Shown piece by piece: positions 36,796 to 44,704 of a stretch of DNA of 64,000 nucleotides. Location of the stretch: the NCBI GenBank assembly GCA_035654355.1, contig DASRXC010000078.1:1-64000 (forward strand). Direction: 5' to 3'. A program made the translations under genes and the position numbers. The stretch's first letter is position 1. Every line of letters begins with the position of its first letter. The DNA comes from JAFAHD01 sp035654355 (GTDB taxonomy: Bacteria > Vulcanimicrobiota > Vulcanimicrobiia > Eremiobacterales > Eremiobacteraceae). The notes under the pieces were generated by a model, which searched no databases, was not told where the DNA came from, and saw only the letters and a list, made by a program, of their open reading frames with translations.

Positions 36796-37608
36796 ATGGG
36801 CGACATCTACAGCGCATTCACCGGTTCGATCCCGGATAATTACGATCGCTTCTTGGTGCCGCTGATCTTCGAACCGTATGCTGCAGACATCGTCGCTCGA
36901 TTGCGCCGCAAACCTCAGATGCGCGTGCTCGAGCTCGCGTGCGGCACCGGCATCGTCACGCGCAAGCTGGCGCAAGCGCTCGGCCCCGACGATCGCCTCA
37001 CAGCAAGCGACCTCAATCAGGCGATGATCGATATCGCGCGCGAAAAACTGCATCGAGACGAGCGCATCAGCTGGCAGGCGATCGACGCGACGGAGCTGCC
37101 CTTCGACGACGGCCGGTTCGACGCGATCGTGTGCCAGTTCGGTTGCATGTTCTTCCCGGATCGCGCGCGAGCGCTGCGCGAAGCGCACCGCGTCCTAAGC
37201 CCCGGAGGCCAGCTCGTGTTCAACGTATGGGACCGCATTACGCTCTGTCCGGTATTCGCTGCGGCCGACCATGAGATACGCGCATCGTTCCCCGAAGATC
37301 CGCCCCATTTCTACGACATACCATTCGGCCTCGCTGATCGCGAGCCGATCGAGGAGCTCGTGCGCAGCGCCGGCTTTGACGACGTAACGCTGCAGACGGT
37401 GCGGCTCTCGGGTGCGAGCTTACCGGCGCGCGACATCGCGGCCGGCATCGTGCGCGGCGGACCGTGGATCACGGAGATCGAGCAGCGCGGCGGCGATGGG
37501 AATGCGGTCGTCGAGCGGGTGGCCGCGAAGCTTGAAGCGCTGTTCGGCGAGGAGTCGGAATCGCCGATGAGCGCGATCGTCTACGAAGCGAGGAAAGCTA
37601 CGCGGTGA
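36796..37608 (+). CDS. Class I SAM-dependent methyltransferase
   Basis: The 270 aa product has the SAM-binding motif VLELACGTGIV at about residues 40-50. The acidic ribose-binding position is in LTASDLNQAMI, motif 3 is FDAIVCQFG and motif 5 is LSPGGQLVFNVW. The overall layout resembles UbiE-type quinone or polyketide methyltransferases, but the substrate cannot be told. It is 17 bp after the exporter permease, so it may share that operon. Its stop overlaps the small zinc-ribbon gene on the other strand. Confidence 0.9.
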   Translation: MGDIYSAFTGSIPDNYDRFLVPLIFEPYAADIVARLRRKPQMRVLELACGTGIVTRKLAQALGPDDRLTASDLNQAMIDIAREKLHRDERISWQAIDATELPFDDGRFDAIVCQFGCMFFPDRARALREAHRVLSPGGQLVFNVWDRITLCPVFAAADHEIRASFPEDPPHFYDIPFGLADREPIEELVRSAGFDDVTLQTVRLSGASLPARDIAAGIVRGGPWITEIEQRGGDGNAVVERVAAKLEALFGEESESPMSAIVYEARKATR

Positions 37609-37804
37609 AGCGGTCCATCAAACGGCGGAAGTAGCTTTGTTTCGGCGACTCGCCGTGGTGCGGCCATAAGGTCAGGCCGCACATGAAGCAGGCGAACTCG
37701 CTTTCGCTGTATCCGAGGATAGGGTAAGCATACAGCCGCCGCTCCATGCCGGGCGCGCGGCATTTCGGACAGGTGTGCAGTGCGATGGCGAGGTCGGCGA
37801 TCAC
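37598..37804 (-). CDS. Small zinc-ribbon-like protein
   Basis: The 68 aa product starts with GTG at 37804. It carries two Cys pairs, CPKC and CFMC, separated by about 25 residues, as expected for a zinc ribbon. The ends are basic (the last residues include RRLMDRF). It overlaps the methyltransferase 3' end by 11 bp in convergent orientation. No family name is certain; a nucleic-acid- or protein-binding role is likely. Confidence 0.62.
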   Translation of the reverse strand: MIADLAIALHTCPKCRAPGMERRLYAYPILGYSESEFACFMCGLTLWPHHGESPKQSYFRRLMDRFTA

Positions 37805-37878
37805 GCCCGCACACTACCATCGCATCGCCTTCGTTTCCTGTGCATGAGCCGCAGCCCAGCTCGAAGAACGACTGCGCA

Positions 37879-38301
37879 ATGGATCTGACCAAAAATTTCC
37901 CGCGCAGTCCGCGAGAAAAACTTGGCGGCGTGGCTATGCTCCCGCGCACGATCGACAAAGCGCGCGCGAAATTGACGGACGATCTCGGCGAATACATCTA
38001 CGATTGCCCGATGGATCGCGCGCTCTTCGCTACGCTCGGCTGCGACGCCGACCAGTTCTTGGAAGCGGTGCGCGTCTCGCCGGCCGACGGCGACGTGCTC
38101 GGCCTCCTCGTGCAAGGCCGCATCCCGGATGACAAGCTGACCGCGCACAACGAGCGCATCGAGCAGTGGCACCCATCCTCGCCCGCAGGTTGGGAGCACT
38201 ATAAAGAAGATCTTCTCAGGATCGCGAACAACGACCCGCGCGTCAAGTCGCGCACCGACCTCATCGATTTCGAAGAAGGGCGTTTCTCGCGCGCGAAGTG
38301 A
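37879..38301 (+). CDS. DUF5069-family protein
   Basis: The 140 aa soluble protein begins DLTKNFPRSPREKLGGVAMLPRTIDKARAK in pattern and later has LGCDADQFLEAV and AGWEHYKEDL. These features fit the uncharacterised DUF5069 family as I recall it. It ends 4 bp before the tryptophanase gene, so the two are surely on one transcript. Family function is unknown. Its fixed position next to a PLP lyase may be a clue. Confidence 0.8.
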   Translation: MDLTKNFPRSPREKLGGVAMLPRTIDKARAKLTDDLGEYIYDCPMDRALFATLGCDADQFLEAVRVSPADGDVLGLLVQGRIPDDKLTAHNERIEQWHPSSPAGWEHYKEDLLRIANNDPRVKSRTDLIDFEEGRFSRAK

Positions 38302-38305
38302 GCTC

Positions 38306-39715
38306 ATGACGTACCGCACGATCATCGAGCCCTTCCGCATCAAGACCGTCGAGCCGATCAAGATGACGACTCGCGCGCAGCGCGAGCGCCTGCTCGAAGC
38401 CGCCGGCTACAACCCATTCCTGTTGCCTGCGCGCGACGTGATCATCGATCTGCTGACCGACAGCGGCACCGGCGCGATGAGCGCGGAGCAATGGTCAGCG
38501 CTGATGCGCGGCGACGAATCGTATGCCGGCGCGCAGTCCTACTACCGTTTCGCGGATACTGTGCGCGAGGTCTTCGGCTTCACGCACGTGCTGCCGACGC
38601 ACCAAGGGCGCGCCGCCGAGCGCATCCTCTTCTCAACCGTGTGCAAGCCCGGCGATGTCGTGCCCAACAACACGCATTTCGATACGACACGCGCCAACAT
38701 CGAGGCGACCGGCGCCGAAGCGCTCGACATCCCGATCGCGCAGGCGCTCGAGCCGGCGACTATCCACCCCTTCAAGGGCGACATGGACGTCGCGGCGCTT
38801 GAAGCGCTCATCGAACGGGTTGGCGTTTCGCGCATCCCGCTCGTCATGCTGACCATCACGAACAATTCTGGCGGCGGGCAACCGGTCTCGATGGACAACG
38901 TGAAGCGCGTCAGCGCGGTGTGCCGCGCGCACGGTCTGCCGCTGTACATCGATGCGTGCCGGTTCGCGGAGAACTGCTGGTTCATCCGCGATCGCGAAGC
39001 GGGTTATTCCGAACGCAGCGTCGCGCAGATCGCGCACGAGCTTTTCTCGTACGCCGATGGCGCGACGATGTCGGCGAAGAAAGACGGGCTCGCGAACATC
39101 GGCGGATTCCTAGCGACCAACGATGATGCGTTGGCCAAGCAAGAAGAAACGCTCCTGATCCTCACTGAGGGATTTCCGACATACGGTGGTCTTGCCGGCC
39201 GCGACCTCGAGGCGATCGCCGTTGGGCTGCGCGAGGTGCTCGATCACGACTACCTGCGCTATCGCATCGTGTCGACCGCGTACCTCGGCACGCACCTCAC
39301 CGGTGTCGGTGTGCCGATCGTGCAGCCGCCCGGCGGCCACGCGATCTACGTCGATGCCGCGGCACTGCTGCCGCACATTCCGCGCACGCAGTTCCCGGGC
39401 CAGGCGCTGGTGGCCGAGCTGTATCTCGCGGGAGGCATCCGCGCGGTCGAGATCGGCTCGGTGATGTTCGGTAAAACCGACCCACAGACGGGCGAAGAGC
39501 GCCTTGCGCCGATGGAACTCGTGCGCTTGGCGATCCCACGCCGCGTGTACACGCAAAGCCACATCGACTACGTCATCGAGGTGATGACCGACGTCTATGC
39601 TCGGCGCGAGAAGGTCTTCGGACTCGACTTGGTCTGGCAGGCGCCGCCCTTGCGACATTTCACGGCCAGGTTCGAGCCTGCTCGCACGCATGCGCACGCG
39701 GGAACGCGCCGCTAG
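38306..39715 (+). CDS. tnaA: Tryptophanase (tryptophan indole-lyase)
   Basis: The 469 aa protein matches the tryptophanase/tyrosine phenol-lyase family. PTHQGRAAERILF carries the N-terminal signature, ITNNSGGGQPVS holds a cofactor loop, and the PLP lysine lies in MSAKKDGLANIGG. The C-terminal LRHFTARF has His where, as I recall, tyrosine phenol-lyase has Phe, so I favour tryptophanase (indole, pyruvate and ammonia from tryptophan). Its stop overlaps the next start (TAGTG). The operon adds a DUF5069 protein and two thioesterases. Confidence 0.9.
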   Translation: MTYRTIIEPFRIKTVEPIKMTTRAQRERLLEAAGYNPFLLPARDVIIDLLTDSGTGAMSAEQWSALMRGDESYAGAQSYYRFADTVREVFGFTHVLPTHQGRAAERILFSTVCKPGDVVPNNTHFDTTRANIEATGAEALDIPIAQALEPATIHPFKGDMDVAALEALIERVGVSRIPLVMLTITNNSGGGQPVSMDNVKRVSAVCRAHGLPLYIDACRFAENCWFIRDREAGYSERSVAQIAHELFSYADGATMSAKKDGLANIGGFLATNDDALAKQEETLLILTEGFPTYGGLAGRDLEAIAVGLREVLDHDYLRYRIVSTAYLGTHLTGVGVPIVQPPGGHAIYVDAAALLPHIPRTQFPGQALVAELYLAGGIRAVEIGSVMFGKTDPQTGEERLAPMELVRLAIPRRVYTQSHIDYVIEVMTDVYARREKVFGLDLVWQAPPLRHFTARFEPARTHAHAGTRR

Positions 39716-40152
39716 TGCCGGTACGCGGCGTCGACCTGGCGACGATTCCCGAGCGGTTCCGCCGGCTCTTCACCGACAACCCGATCGTCGATTCCACCGA
39801 GATGGAAGTCGTCAGCTATGGTGATGGCGAGTCCGTGCTGCGCTTTCCGTACAAGAAAGAATTCTCACAATACCAAGGCACGGTCCAAGGCGGCATCCAG
39901 GCCGCCTACGCCGACGCCGCCATGGCGGTCGCGGTCACGTCGCTGATGCCCGAAGGCGCCGATGTCGTCACCACCGACTTGCACATCCGCTTTCTGCGCA
40001 CGATCACGTCGGGTCCGATCATTGCCCGCGCGCTGATCACTCATCGGGGCAAGACGCTCATGGTCGGAGAGGCGACGGTCGAGCGCGAGGATGGCACCGT
40101 CTGCGCCCGAGTGACGGCGACCAATATGATCGTCAGACCGCGCGGCCTCTAG
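39715..40152 (+). CDS. PaaI-family hotdog thioesterase
   Basis: The 145 aa product starts with GTG inside the tryptophanase stop (TAGTG). The hotdog-fold signature FSQYQGTVQGGIQAAYADAA carries the loop where the catalytic Asp or Glu sits, followed by VVTTDLHIRFLR. PaaI-type enzymes hydrolyse aromatic or short acyl-CoA thioesters. The linked gene order suggests a role in aromatic acid metabolism, but this is inference. Confidence 0.87.
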   Translation: MPVRGVDLATIPERFRRLFTDNPIVDSTEMEVVSYGDGESVLRFPYKKEFSQYQGTVQGGIQAAYADAAMAVAVTSLMPEGADVVTTDLHIRFLRTITSGPIIARALITHRGKTLMVGEATVEREDGTVCARVTATNMIVRPRGL

Positions 40153-40559
40153 TGCGTTTTCACATCGACGAGCCGGTGCGTTGGAGCGATGTCGATGCGG
40201 CCGGCGTGGTGTACTTCGGCGCGTTCGTACGCTTTTTCGAGATCGCTGAGGAGGAGCTGTTCCGCGCAGCCGGGGTGCCGTATGGGATCGTATTCGATCG
40301 CTTCGACATTTGGCTGCCGCGCGTGAAGTACTCGTGTGAATTCCGCGCGCCCGCGCGCCTCGGCGACACCATGCACGTCTGCGCACGCGTGTCGCGCGTC
40401 GGGGAAAAGTCGATCGCGCTCGAGTTCACCATCGACCGCCAAGACGGCGCGCGCGTCGCGGATTGCGAGATCGTGCTCGTCTGCGTCGATCGAAAGGACT
40501 GGAAAGCAAAGCCGATACCCGATCGGTTGCGCGCCGCGCTTGCCCCGTTCATGGAATGA
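40152..40559 (+). CDS. YbgC/4-hydroxybenzoyl-CoA-type thioesterase
   Basis: The 135 aa product starts with GTG at 40152 overlapping the PaaI stop (TAGTG). It has the 4-hydroxybenzoyl-CoA thioesterase signature VRWSDVDAAGVVYFGAFVRFFE with the catalytic Asp, followed by LPRVKYSCEFR. It is the second hotdog thioesterase in the tryptophanase operon, so acyl-CoA hydrolysis is a strong call; the specific acyl group is unknown. Confidence 0.9.
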   Translation: MRFHIDEPVRWSDVDAAGVVYFGAFVRFFEIAEEELFRAAGVPYGIVFDRFDIWLPRVKYSCEFRAPARLGDTMHVCARVSRVGEKSIALEFTIDRQDGARVADCEIVLVCVDRKDWKAKPIPDRLRAALAPFME

Positions 40560-40599
40560 CGCGGCGAGCTCGTGACGTTGAAGCGGACGTTTGTCTGCG

Positions 40600-40785
40600 C
40601 TACGAGGTAGCGCGCTTCTCTTCGTAACCGCTCATGCACACACCGCACGGCTCCATGCCGACTTCGTGCGCCATCGCGGCGGTGATGGTCATCACGCGGT
40701 CGCCGGACTCTTCCGTCAACTTACGATGGCATTCGCTGCCGGCAGCATGGTAGAGGCGTTCGCCAAGAACGGCGACGACATCCAT
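40600..40785 (-). CDS. Small Cys-containing hypothetical protein
   Basis: The 61 aa product has a start ATG at 40785 that overlaps the upstream stop (TGATG), so it is very likely translated by coupling. It contains SECHRKL and MEPCGVCMSG, with a CXXC pair that could bind a metal or be redox active. There is no signal peptide. No family is recognised. It lies downstream of the secreted protein gene at 40785-41300. Confidence 0.55.
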   Translation of the reverse strand: MDVVAVLGERLYHAAGSECHRKLTEESGDRVMTITAAMAHEVGMEPCGVCMSGYEEKRATS

Positions 40786-41300
40786 CAGCGATCCACCACG
40801 CGCGTGTGCCCGAACAAACTATGCGTGACCTGGACGTAGTGAAGATCGGCGGGCTCCGGACCTTCGTAACGCTCGATCGAGGTGACGGGGTTGATCTCCA
40901 TCCATCCCGCTGGATAATTCGTCGTCGGCTTGTCGAACTGCCGCGTCAGCGTGCCCCGCGCGATGACCAGCTCGTCGCGATGGAGCCTCAGGCCGCGGAT
41001 GTGGCGCTTCATATCGCGGAAGATGCGCGGCGCTTCGACGACCATGTAACTTCCTCGGTGATCGATGAGGAACACCTGCAGGTCGCCGTCCGTCTCGGGT
41101 GACTTATGCGAGAAGTATCCGATGACGGTGATGTCAGCGCCAACTGGCGTGCGATCGATCGAGCCGATGGACACGACCTGACCCGGATAGTCGACCGAAA
41201 CCGTGATCGGCGGCGGCTTGATGTGACGCTCGGCGGGAGCGGGTGCGGGTCCGAGAATGAAAAGGGCCGCGCAGAGCGCGGCTGTCGTCGCAAACCTCAT
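40785..41300 (-). CDS. Secreted hypothetical protein
   Basis: The 171 aa product has a signal peptide (about 1-23). The mature part is beta-rich, with ITVSVDYPGQVVSIG and DLQVFLIDHRGSYM strands and a DMKRHIRGLRLHRDE segment. The pattern suggests a small OB- or immunoglobulin-like fold, without a family name. It is followed by the coupled small gene. The divergent rpoZ promoter lies just upstream. Confidence 0.68.
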   Translation of the reverse strand: MRFATTAALCAALFILGPAPAPAERHIKPPPITVSVDYPGQVVSIGSIDRTPVGADITVIGYFSHKSPETDGDLQVFLIDHRGSYMVVEAPRIFRDMKRHIRGLRLHRDELVIARGTLTRQFDKPTTNYPAGWMEINPVTSIERYEGPEPADLHYVQVTHSLFGHTRVVDR

Positions 41301-41340
41301 AGAAATGCGGCTTTCGCCGGGTCGCGTCGCGCACGCCTCC

Positions 41341-41369
41341 TTGCCGTGTGCGCTTCGTCTTGGTATAAT
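41341..41369 (+). promoter_or_regulatory. rpoZ promoter with extended -10
   Basis: A -35 TTGCCG (41341-41346) and a perfect -10 TATAAT (41364-41369) are separated by 17 bp, and TGG before the -10 makes it extended. The expected transcription start is at about 41375-41377, right before the ATG at 41378. No ribosome binding site is seen, so the message may be leaderless. Confidence 0.75.
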
Positions 41370-41377
41370 CGTGCCTC

Positions 41378-41647
41378 ATGGAAGGCACTGAAAAGAAGGC
41401 CGCGTCATTCGGCAATATCGACCGGCTTGTCAGCGAGATCCCGAACAAGTATCTGCTCGTCAACACCGCGCGCGTGCGCGCGCAACAGTTGGTGAACGGC
41501 GCCGAAGCGATGGTTGAAGACTCCAATCCGGAAAAGGCGGTGAGCACCGCGTTTTCGGAGATCGCCGCCGGCCGCCTCGATGTTTCAACCGAACCTCAAC
41601 GGCCCGAGCCCGAAGAAAGCATCGAAAGCCTCAACCCCGGGGAGTAA
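41378..41647 (+). CDS. rpoZ: RNA polymerase omega subunit
   Basis: The 89 aa product has the omega pattern: NKYLLVNTARVRAQQL, a short linker, then PEKAVSTAFSEIAAGRL, which contacts the beta-prime subunit and helps assembly. The C-terminal Glu/Pro-rich tail is variable in the family. The strong promoter directly abutting the start suggests high, leaderless expression. The VOC gene follows 4 bp downstream. Confidence 0.88.
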   Translation: MEGTEKKAASFGNIDRLVSEIPNKYLLVNTARVRAQQLVNGAEAMVEDSNPEKAVSTAFSEIAAGRLDVSTEPQRPEPEESIESLNPGE

Positions 41648-41651
41648 GCCC

Positions 41652-42074
41652 ATGGAATTCCAAACGACCGTCGCTGGGCAGACGATCTTCCCTGCATTGC
41701 GGTATATCAACGCGCGCGCCGCGATCGAGTGGCTCCAAAGAGCGTTTGACGCGAGCACGCACGTCGTGTATGAATCATCGGACGGTTCGGTCGAGCATGC
41801 GGAAGTGATCATCGCCGGGAACATGATCATGCTCGGACAGAGCCGAGAAGACGGCTATCCCATTCGATCGCCGCGCGAAGTGGGTGTGGCGACTGCCGGC
41901 ATCTACGTCGCGTTGCCGGACGCGAGCGCAGTCGACGCGCTGCACCAGCGTGCCGCGGGCGCGGGCGCGAAGATCACGCAAGCGCCGCACGACACCGACT
42001 ACGGTTCGCACGATTTCGGCGCAGAAGATGTCGAAGGGAATCGCTGGAACTTCGGAACGTACAGCCCGAGTTAG
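41652..42074 (+). CDS. VOC-family (glyoxalase/bleomycin-type) protein
   Basis: The 140 aa product has the paired beta-alpha-beta-beta-beta repeats of the vicinal oxygen chelate fold, with YINARAAIEWLQRAF in the first half and AGIYVALPD followed by GSHDFGAEDVEGNRWNFG in the second. This resembles the PhnB/glyoxalase-like subgroup with E/H metal sites. The start ATG at 41652 lies 4 bp after rpoZ. It converges with the methyltransferase gene at 42071 by 4 bp. Confidence 0.87.
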   Translation: MEFQTTVAGQTIFPALRYINARAAIEWLQRAFDASTHVVYESSDGSVEHAEVIIAGNMIMLGQSREDGYPIRSPREVGVATAGIYVALPDASAVDALHQRAAGAGAKITQAPHDTDYGSHDFGAEDVEGNRWNFGTYSPS

Positions 42075-42844
42075 CGTTCCGCAAAGGTCCAGCGCAGCTG
42101 ATTCTTTAGCACAACCCGGCCGTCGGGTTGCGTGAAGCGTTCCAATGATCTGTCGAGCTGCTCGTGCACGGCTGGCTCGCCGGCGCGCCTGATCGCGCGC
42201 ACGAGCGGCAGCGACGACGAGATGGCGCGCCACGCCGCAGCTTTATCCGGGTAGGCAAGTTCGATCTCAAGAACGCCGCTTCGCGTGGGCGTGAGGCCCG
42301 CGGCACTCATTGTCGCCTTCATCACGCCGGGCGCCGAAAAGTCCGGTCCTTCAGGTGGCGGCGGCAGAAATTCGGTGAAGATCGGCCCGAGCGCGAGGAT
42401 GAGGTCGCAATTCTCTTTGGGACCCCACAGAAGCGTTGCGACAGTTCCTCCGTTTTTGCAGACGCGCCGCGCCTCGTGAAGCGCCGCAGTTGCATCAGCC
42501 GCGAATTGAAATGAGTTGAATCCGGTGACCAGATCAAACGACTGGTCCTCGAATGGCAGCGCCGACATGTCGCCAAGCTTGATCGGCGCACCCGGCAACC
42601 TCGAGCTTGCGACATCGATCATTCCCTGCGCGACATCGACGCCCGACACGTGCGCGCCCAAACCCCGAGCGACCAACAGCGCACCGCCGGCTCCGCAGCC
42701 GACGTCCAACACGCGGGCGCCGCTGCTCAGCCCCGCGCGCTCGAAAAGCGAAGCATAGATCGGAGCCCACGAAGGTTCTTGATGCTCGGCCCACTGAGCC
42801 GCCTTCGTACCCCAGTCGTCGGGTGGAACAACGCCAGCGCCCAC
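42071..42844 (-). CDS. Class I SAM-dependent methyltransferase
   Basis: The 257 aa product has VLDVGCGAGGALLVA as the SAM loop and GVDVAQGMIDVA as the ribose-binding acidic motif. FDLVTGFNSFQFA and the later KNGGTVATLLWG complete the Rossmann core. A C-terminal cap (about 170-257) may bind an unknown substrate. The start is GTG at 42844. It converges on the VOC gene and is not tightly linked to queD. Confidence 0.88.
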   Translation of the reverse strand: MGAGVVPPDDWGTKAAQWAEHQEPSWAPIYASLFERAGLSSGARVLDVGCGAGGALLVARGLGAHVSGVDVAQGMIDVASSRLPGAPIKLGDMSALPFEDQSFDLVTGFNSFQFAADATAALHEARRVCKNGGTVATLLWGPKENCDLILALGPIFTEFLPPPPEGPDFSAPGVMKATMSAAGLTPTRSGVLEIELAYPDKAAAWRAISSSLPLVRAIRRAGEPAVHEQLDRSLERFTQPDGRVVLKNQLRWTFAER

Positions 42845-42870
42845 GCTCGAGGCGTTGGACCTCTGGGAGT

Positions 42871-43224
42871 TTAGCGCCTCCAGTGCGCAGCGGTTTGCGC
42901 CGACTCGCGCACGGTCAGCTGATCGATGCTCACGCGCGAACCGACCGCGCCCTGCAGTTTGCGAGCGAGCACGATCGCGATGTTCTCCGCGGTCGGTTGG
43001 GCGTCGGCGAAATCTGCAAGCGTATTGAGATCGCGGTGATCGAACTCTTCGACGACGCGTTTGATGATGTTGAAATCCACGACCATACCATGCTCGAGCT
43101 TATCCGCCGAGGCGACGATTTCGACCTCATAGCGATGACCGTGCGCGCGATTGCACGGCGACTCGTAGGGCAGATCGAGGTGATGCGCCGCGTCGAAGTG
43201 GCAGACCGTCGTGATCGAGATCAT
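42871..43224 (-). CDS. queD: 6-carboxytetrahydropterin synthase (QueD)
   Basis: The 117 aa product has the zinc ligands FDAAHHL and RAHGHRYEVEI and the conserved VDFNIIKRVVEEFDHRDLN stretch of QueD. It makes 6-carboxytetrahydropterin from dihydroneopterin triphosphate in queuosine synthesis. The ATG at 43224 overlaps the queE stop (ATGA), so the two are co-translated. queC and queF are not in the window. Confidence 0.93.
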   Translation of the reverse strand: MISITTVCHFDAAHHLDLPYESPCNRAHGHRYEVEIVASADKLEHGMVVDFNIIKRVVEEFDHRDLNTLADFADAQPTAENIAIVLARKLQGAVGSRVSIDQLTVRESAQTAAHWRR

Positions 43225-43907
43225 CGTCCCGGCTCGCCGCCCCACAAGAGGTAATGCAGCTGCGGTAGCACGCGCAACGAGAAGCCCGCCCACCGTCTAT
43301 CGCCGATCGCCTTCTCGCTCAGCGCGCGCAGCGTCGCGACGTAGCGCTCACCGACGCCGGCGCTCGCACTCTCGGGCTGTAGAACGATCGGCGTGTCGGC
43401 GGGCAACTCAGCTGAGATCTCGCGCACGCAGGCGAGCGCTTCTTCATAATCACGGTCGCCAGCGACGACGAACTTCAACTGCATACGGCCCGCGGCCGAC
43501 GCGCAGAACTTGCGCAACGTGACGAACTTCGGCCGGTAACCCGACGAACCGACCTTCGGACTGATCGAGAACAGCGAGACCGCCGGCAGATCCGCGAAGA
43601 TCGTGCCGCTGGTCTCGACCGTGATGTGTTTGCTGCGCAGCGCTGCGACGAGCGGCGCGATATCTTGCGCTAGCGGTTCTCCGCCGGTGATGATCACCGC
43701 ATTGGCCGCCGCGCCGAGCGCGGCGAGCGCATCCGCGGCGATTTCCGTTCCCGCGATTCCCTCCAACGCGTAGGGCGTGTCGCACCACGAACAGCGCAGC
43801 GGGCAACCGTCGAGACGGATGAAGAATGCGGGCGTGCCGATCGCAGACCCCTCGCCCTGCAGCGAGAAGAAGGTTTCGTTGACGCGCAGCGTTGCGGTCG
43901 CAAGCAT
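43221..43907 (-). CDS. queE: 7-carboxy-7-deazaguanine synthase (QueE)
   Basis: The 228 aa radical SAM enzyme has the iron-sulfur motif CPLRCSWCDTPYA (CX3CX2C), the GGEPLAQ motif and the later ETSGTIF and ISPKV stretches. It converts carboxytetrahydropterin to carboxydeazaguanine in the queuosine or archaeosine pathway. The start at 43907 has AAGGA 4 nt upstream; an upstream ATG at 43931 is possible. It overlaps queD and is divergent from the cupin gene at 44022. Confidence 0.93.
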   Translation of the reverse strand: MLATATLRVNETFFSLQGEGSAIGTPAFFIRLDGCPLRCSWCDTPYALEGIAGTEIAADALAALGAAANAVIITGGEPLAQDIAPLVAALRSKHITVETSGTIFADLPAVSLFSISPKVGSSGYRPKFVTLRKFCASAAGRMQLKFVVAGDRDYEEALACVREISAELPADTPIVLQPESASAGVGERYVATLRALSEKAIGDRRWAGFSLRVLPQLHYLLWGGEPGR

Positions 43908-44021
43908 CGCATCCTTTGTTCGCGCTCGCATGTGCACGGCCTCTCCCAAGCACCGCGGCCAAGGGCCGGCTGGACCGGCGGCGAAGCGTCTCGTCCCTGT
44001 TAGTCGAGGAGGCTTCAGAAG

Positions 44022-44576
44022 ATGTTCGACCTCGATCAATTTGTGGCAGACTGCCGGGCGGCCGTCGAACAGGATTCCTCCTACAAATCGGTGCGCGAAG
44101 TCGTGGCGAGAGCGGTGTCGGAGCCCGCGGCGGTCGTCAAAGCATTAGGCGAACCGAAAGCCGGCATCCAGAAGATCTTTCAGTCGCCGAATCTCACCGT
44201 GCTGAATATCGTCTGGGCCCCGCGCATGACGATCTATCCGCACAACCATCAGATGTGGGCGGTCATCGGCATTTACTCCGGCCGTGAAGACAACATATTC
44301 TGGCGGCGCGTGGCGGACAGCCCGAGCGGTGTGGTCGAGGCGGCAAGTGCGAAGTCGCTGAGCACGGGCGACGCATATCCGCTTGGCCACGACATCATCC
44401 ACTCGGTGACGAACCCCATCCCCCGGCTCACCGGAGCGATTCACGTATACGGCGGCGACTTCTTCAACGCGCCACGCAGTGAGTGGGATCCACAGACGCT
44501 CGCCGAGCAACAATGCGATGTAGAACGCATCATGCGGCTATTCGAAGAACAAGGCGAGCTATACTCGAAGCGCTGA
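44022..44576 (+). CDS. Thiol-dioxygenase-like cupin protein
   Basis: The 184 aa protein has the cysteine-dioxygenase/plant-cysteine-oxidase-like pattern. YPHNHQMWAVIGIYSGREDN carries two His ligands, and LGHDIIHSVTNP gives the third. These enzymes use ferrous iron to oxidise thiols such as cysteine or cysteamine. No Cys-Tyr crosslink partner is obvious. A purine-rich GGAGG 9 nt upstream of the ATG sets the start. Confidence 0.85.
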   Translation: MFDLDQFVADCRAAVEQDSSYKSVREVVARAVSEPAAVVKALGEPKAGIQKIFQSPNLTVLNIVWAPRMTIYPHNHQMWAVIGIYSGREDNIFWRRVADSPSGVVEAASAKSLSTGDAYPLGHDIIHSVTNPIPRLTGAIHVYGGDFFNAPRSEWDPQTLAEQQCDVERIMRLFEEQGELYSKR

Positions 44577-44704
44577 CGGCAAGGGCTGCACGGGCCGGCG
44601 TCGAACCGCGTTCGTCCGAAACGACGTGCTGTAAAAGCGCCGCACACGGTCGAAATGAACTCGGCCGCTCCATCGCGTTTCATCAAGTCGGGGGGTGATA
44701 TCGA

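Noticed and set aside
35723..36817. Open frame of about 364 codons on the minus strand
   Set aside because: Fully antisense to the two ABC-2 permease genes; highly charged (Arg/Asp/Glu/His) and without motif, the mirror of membrane-helix codons.
43908..44021. PreQ1 riboswitch upstream of queE
   Set aside because: I looked for a small H-type pseudoknot with an A-rich tail before the queE start and saw none; the gap is short and GC-rich.
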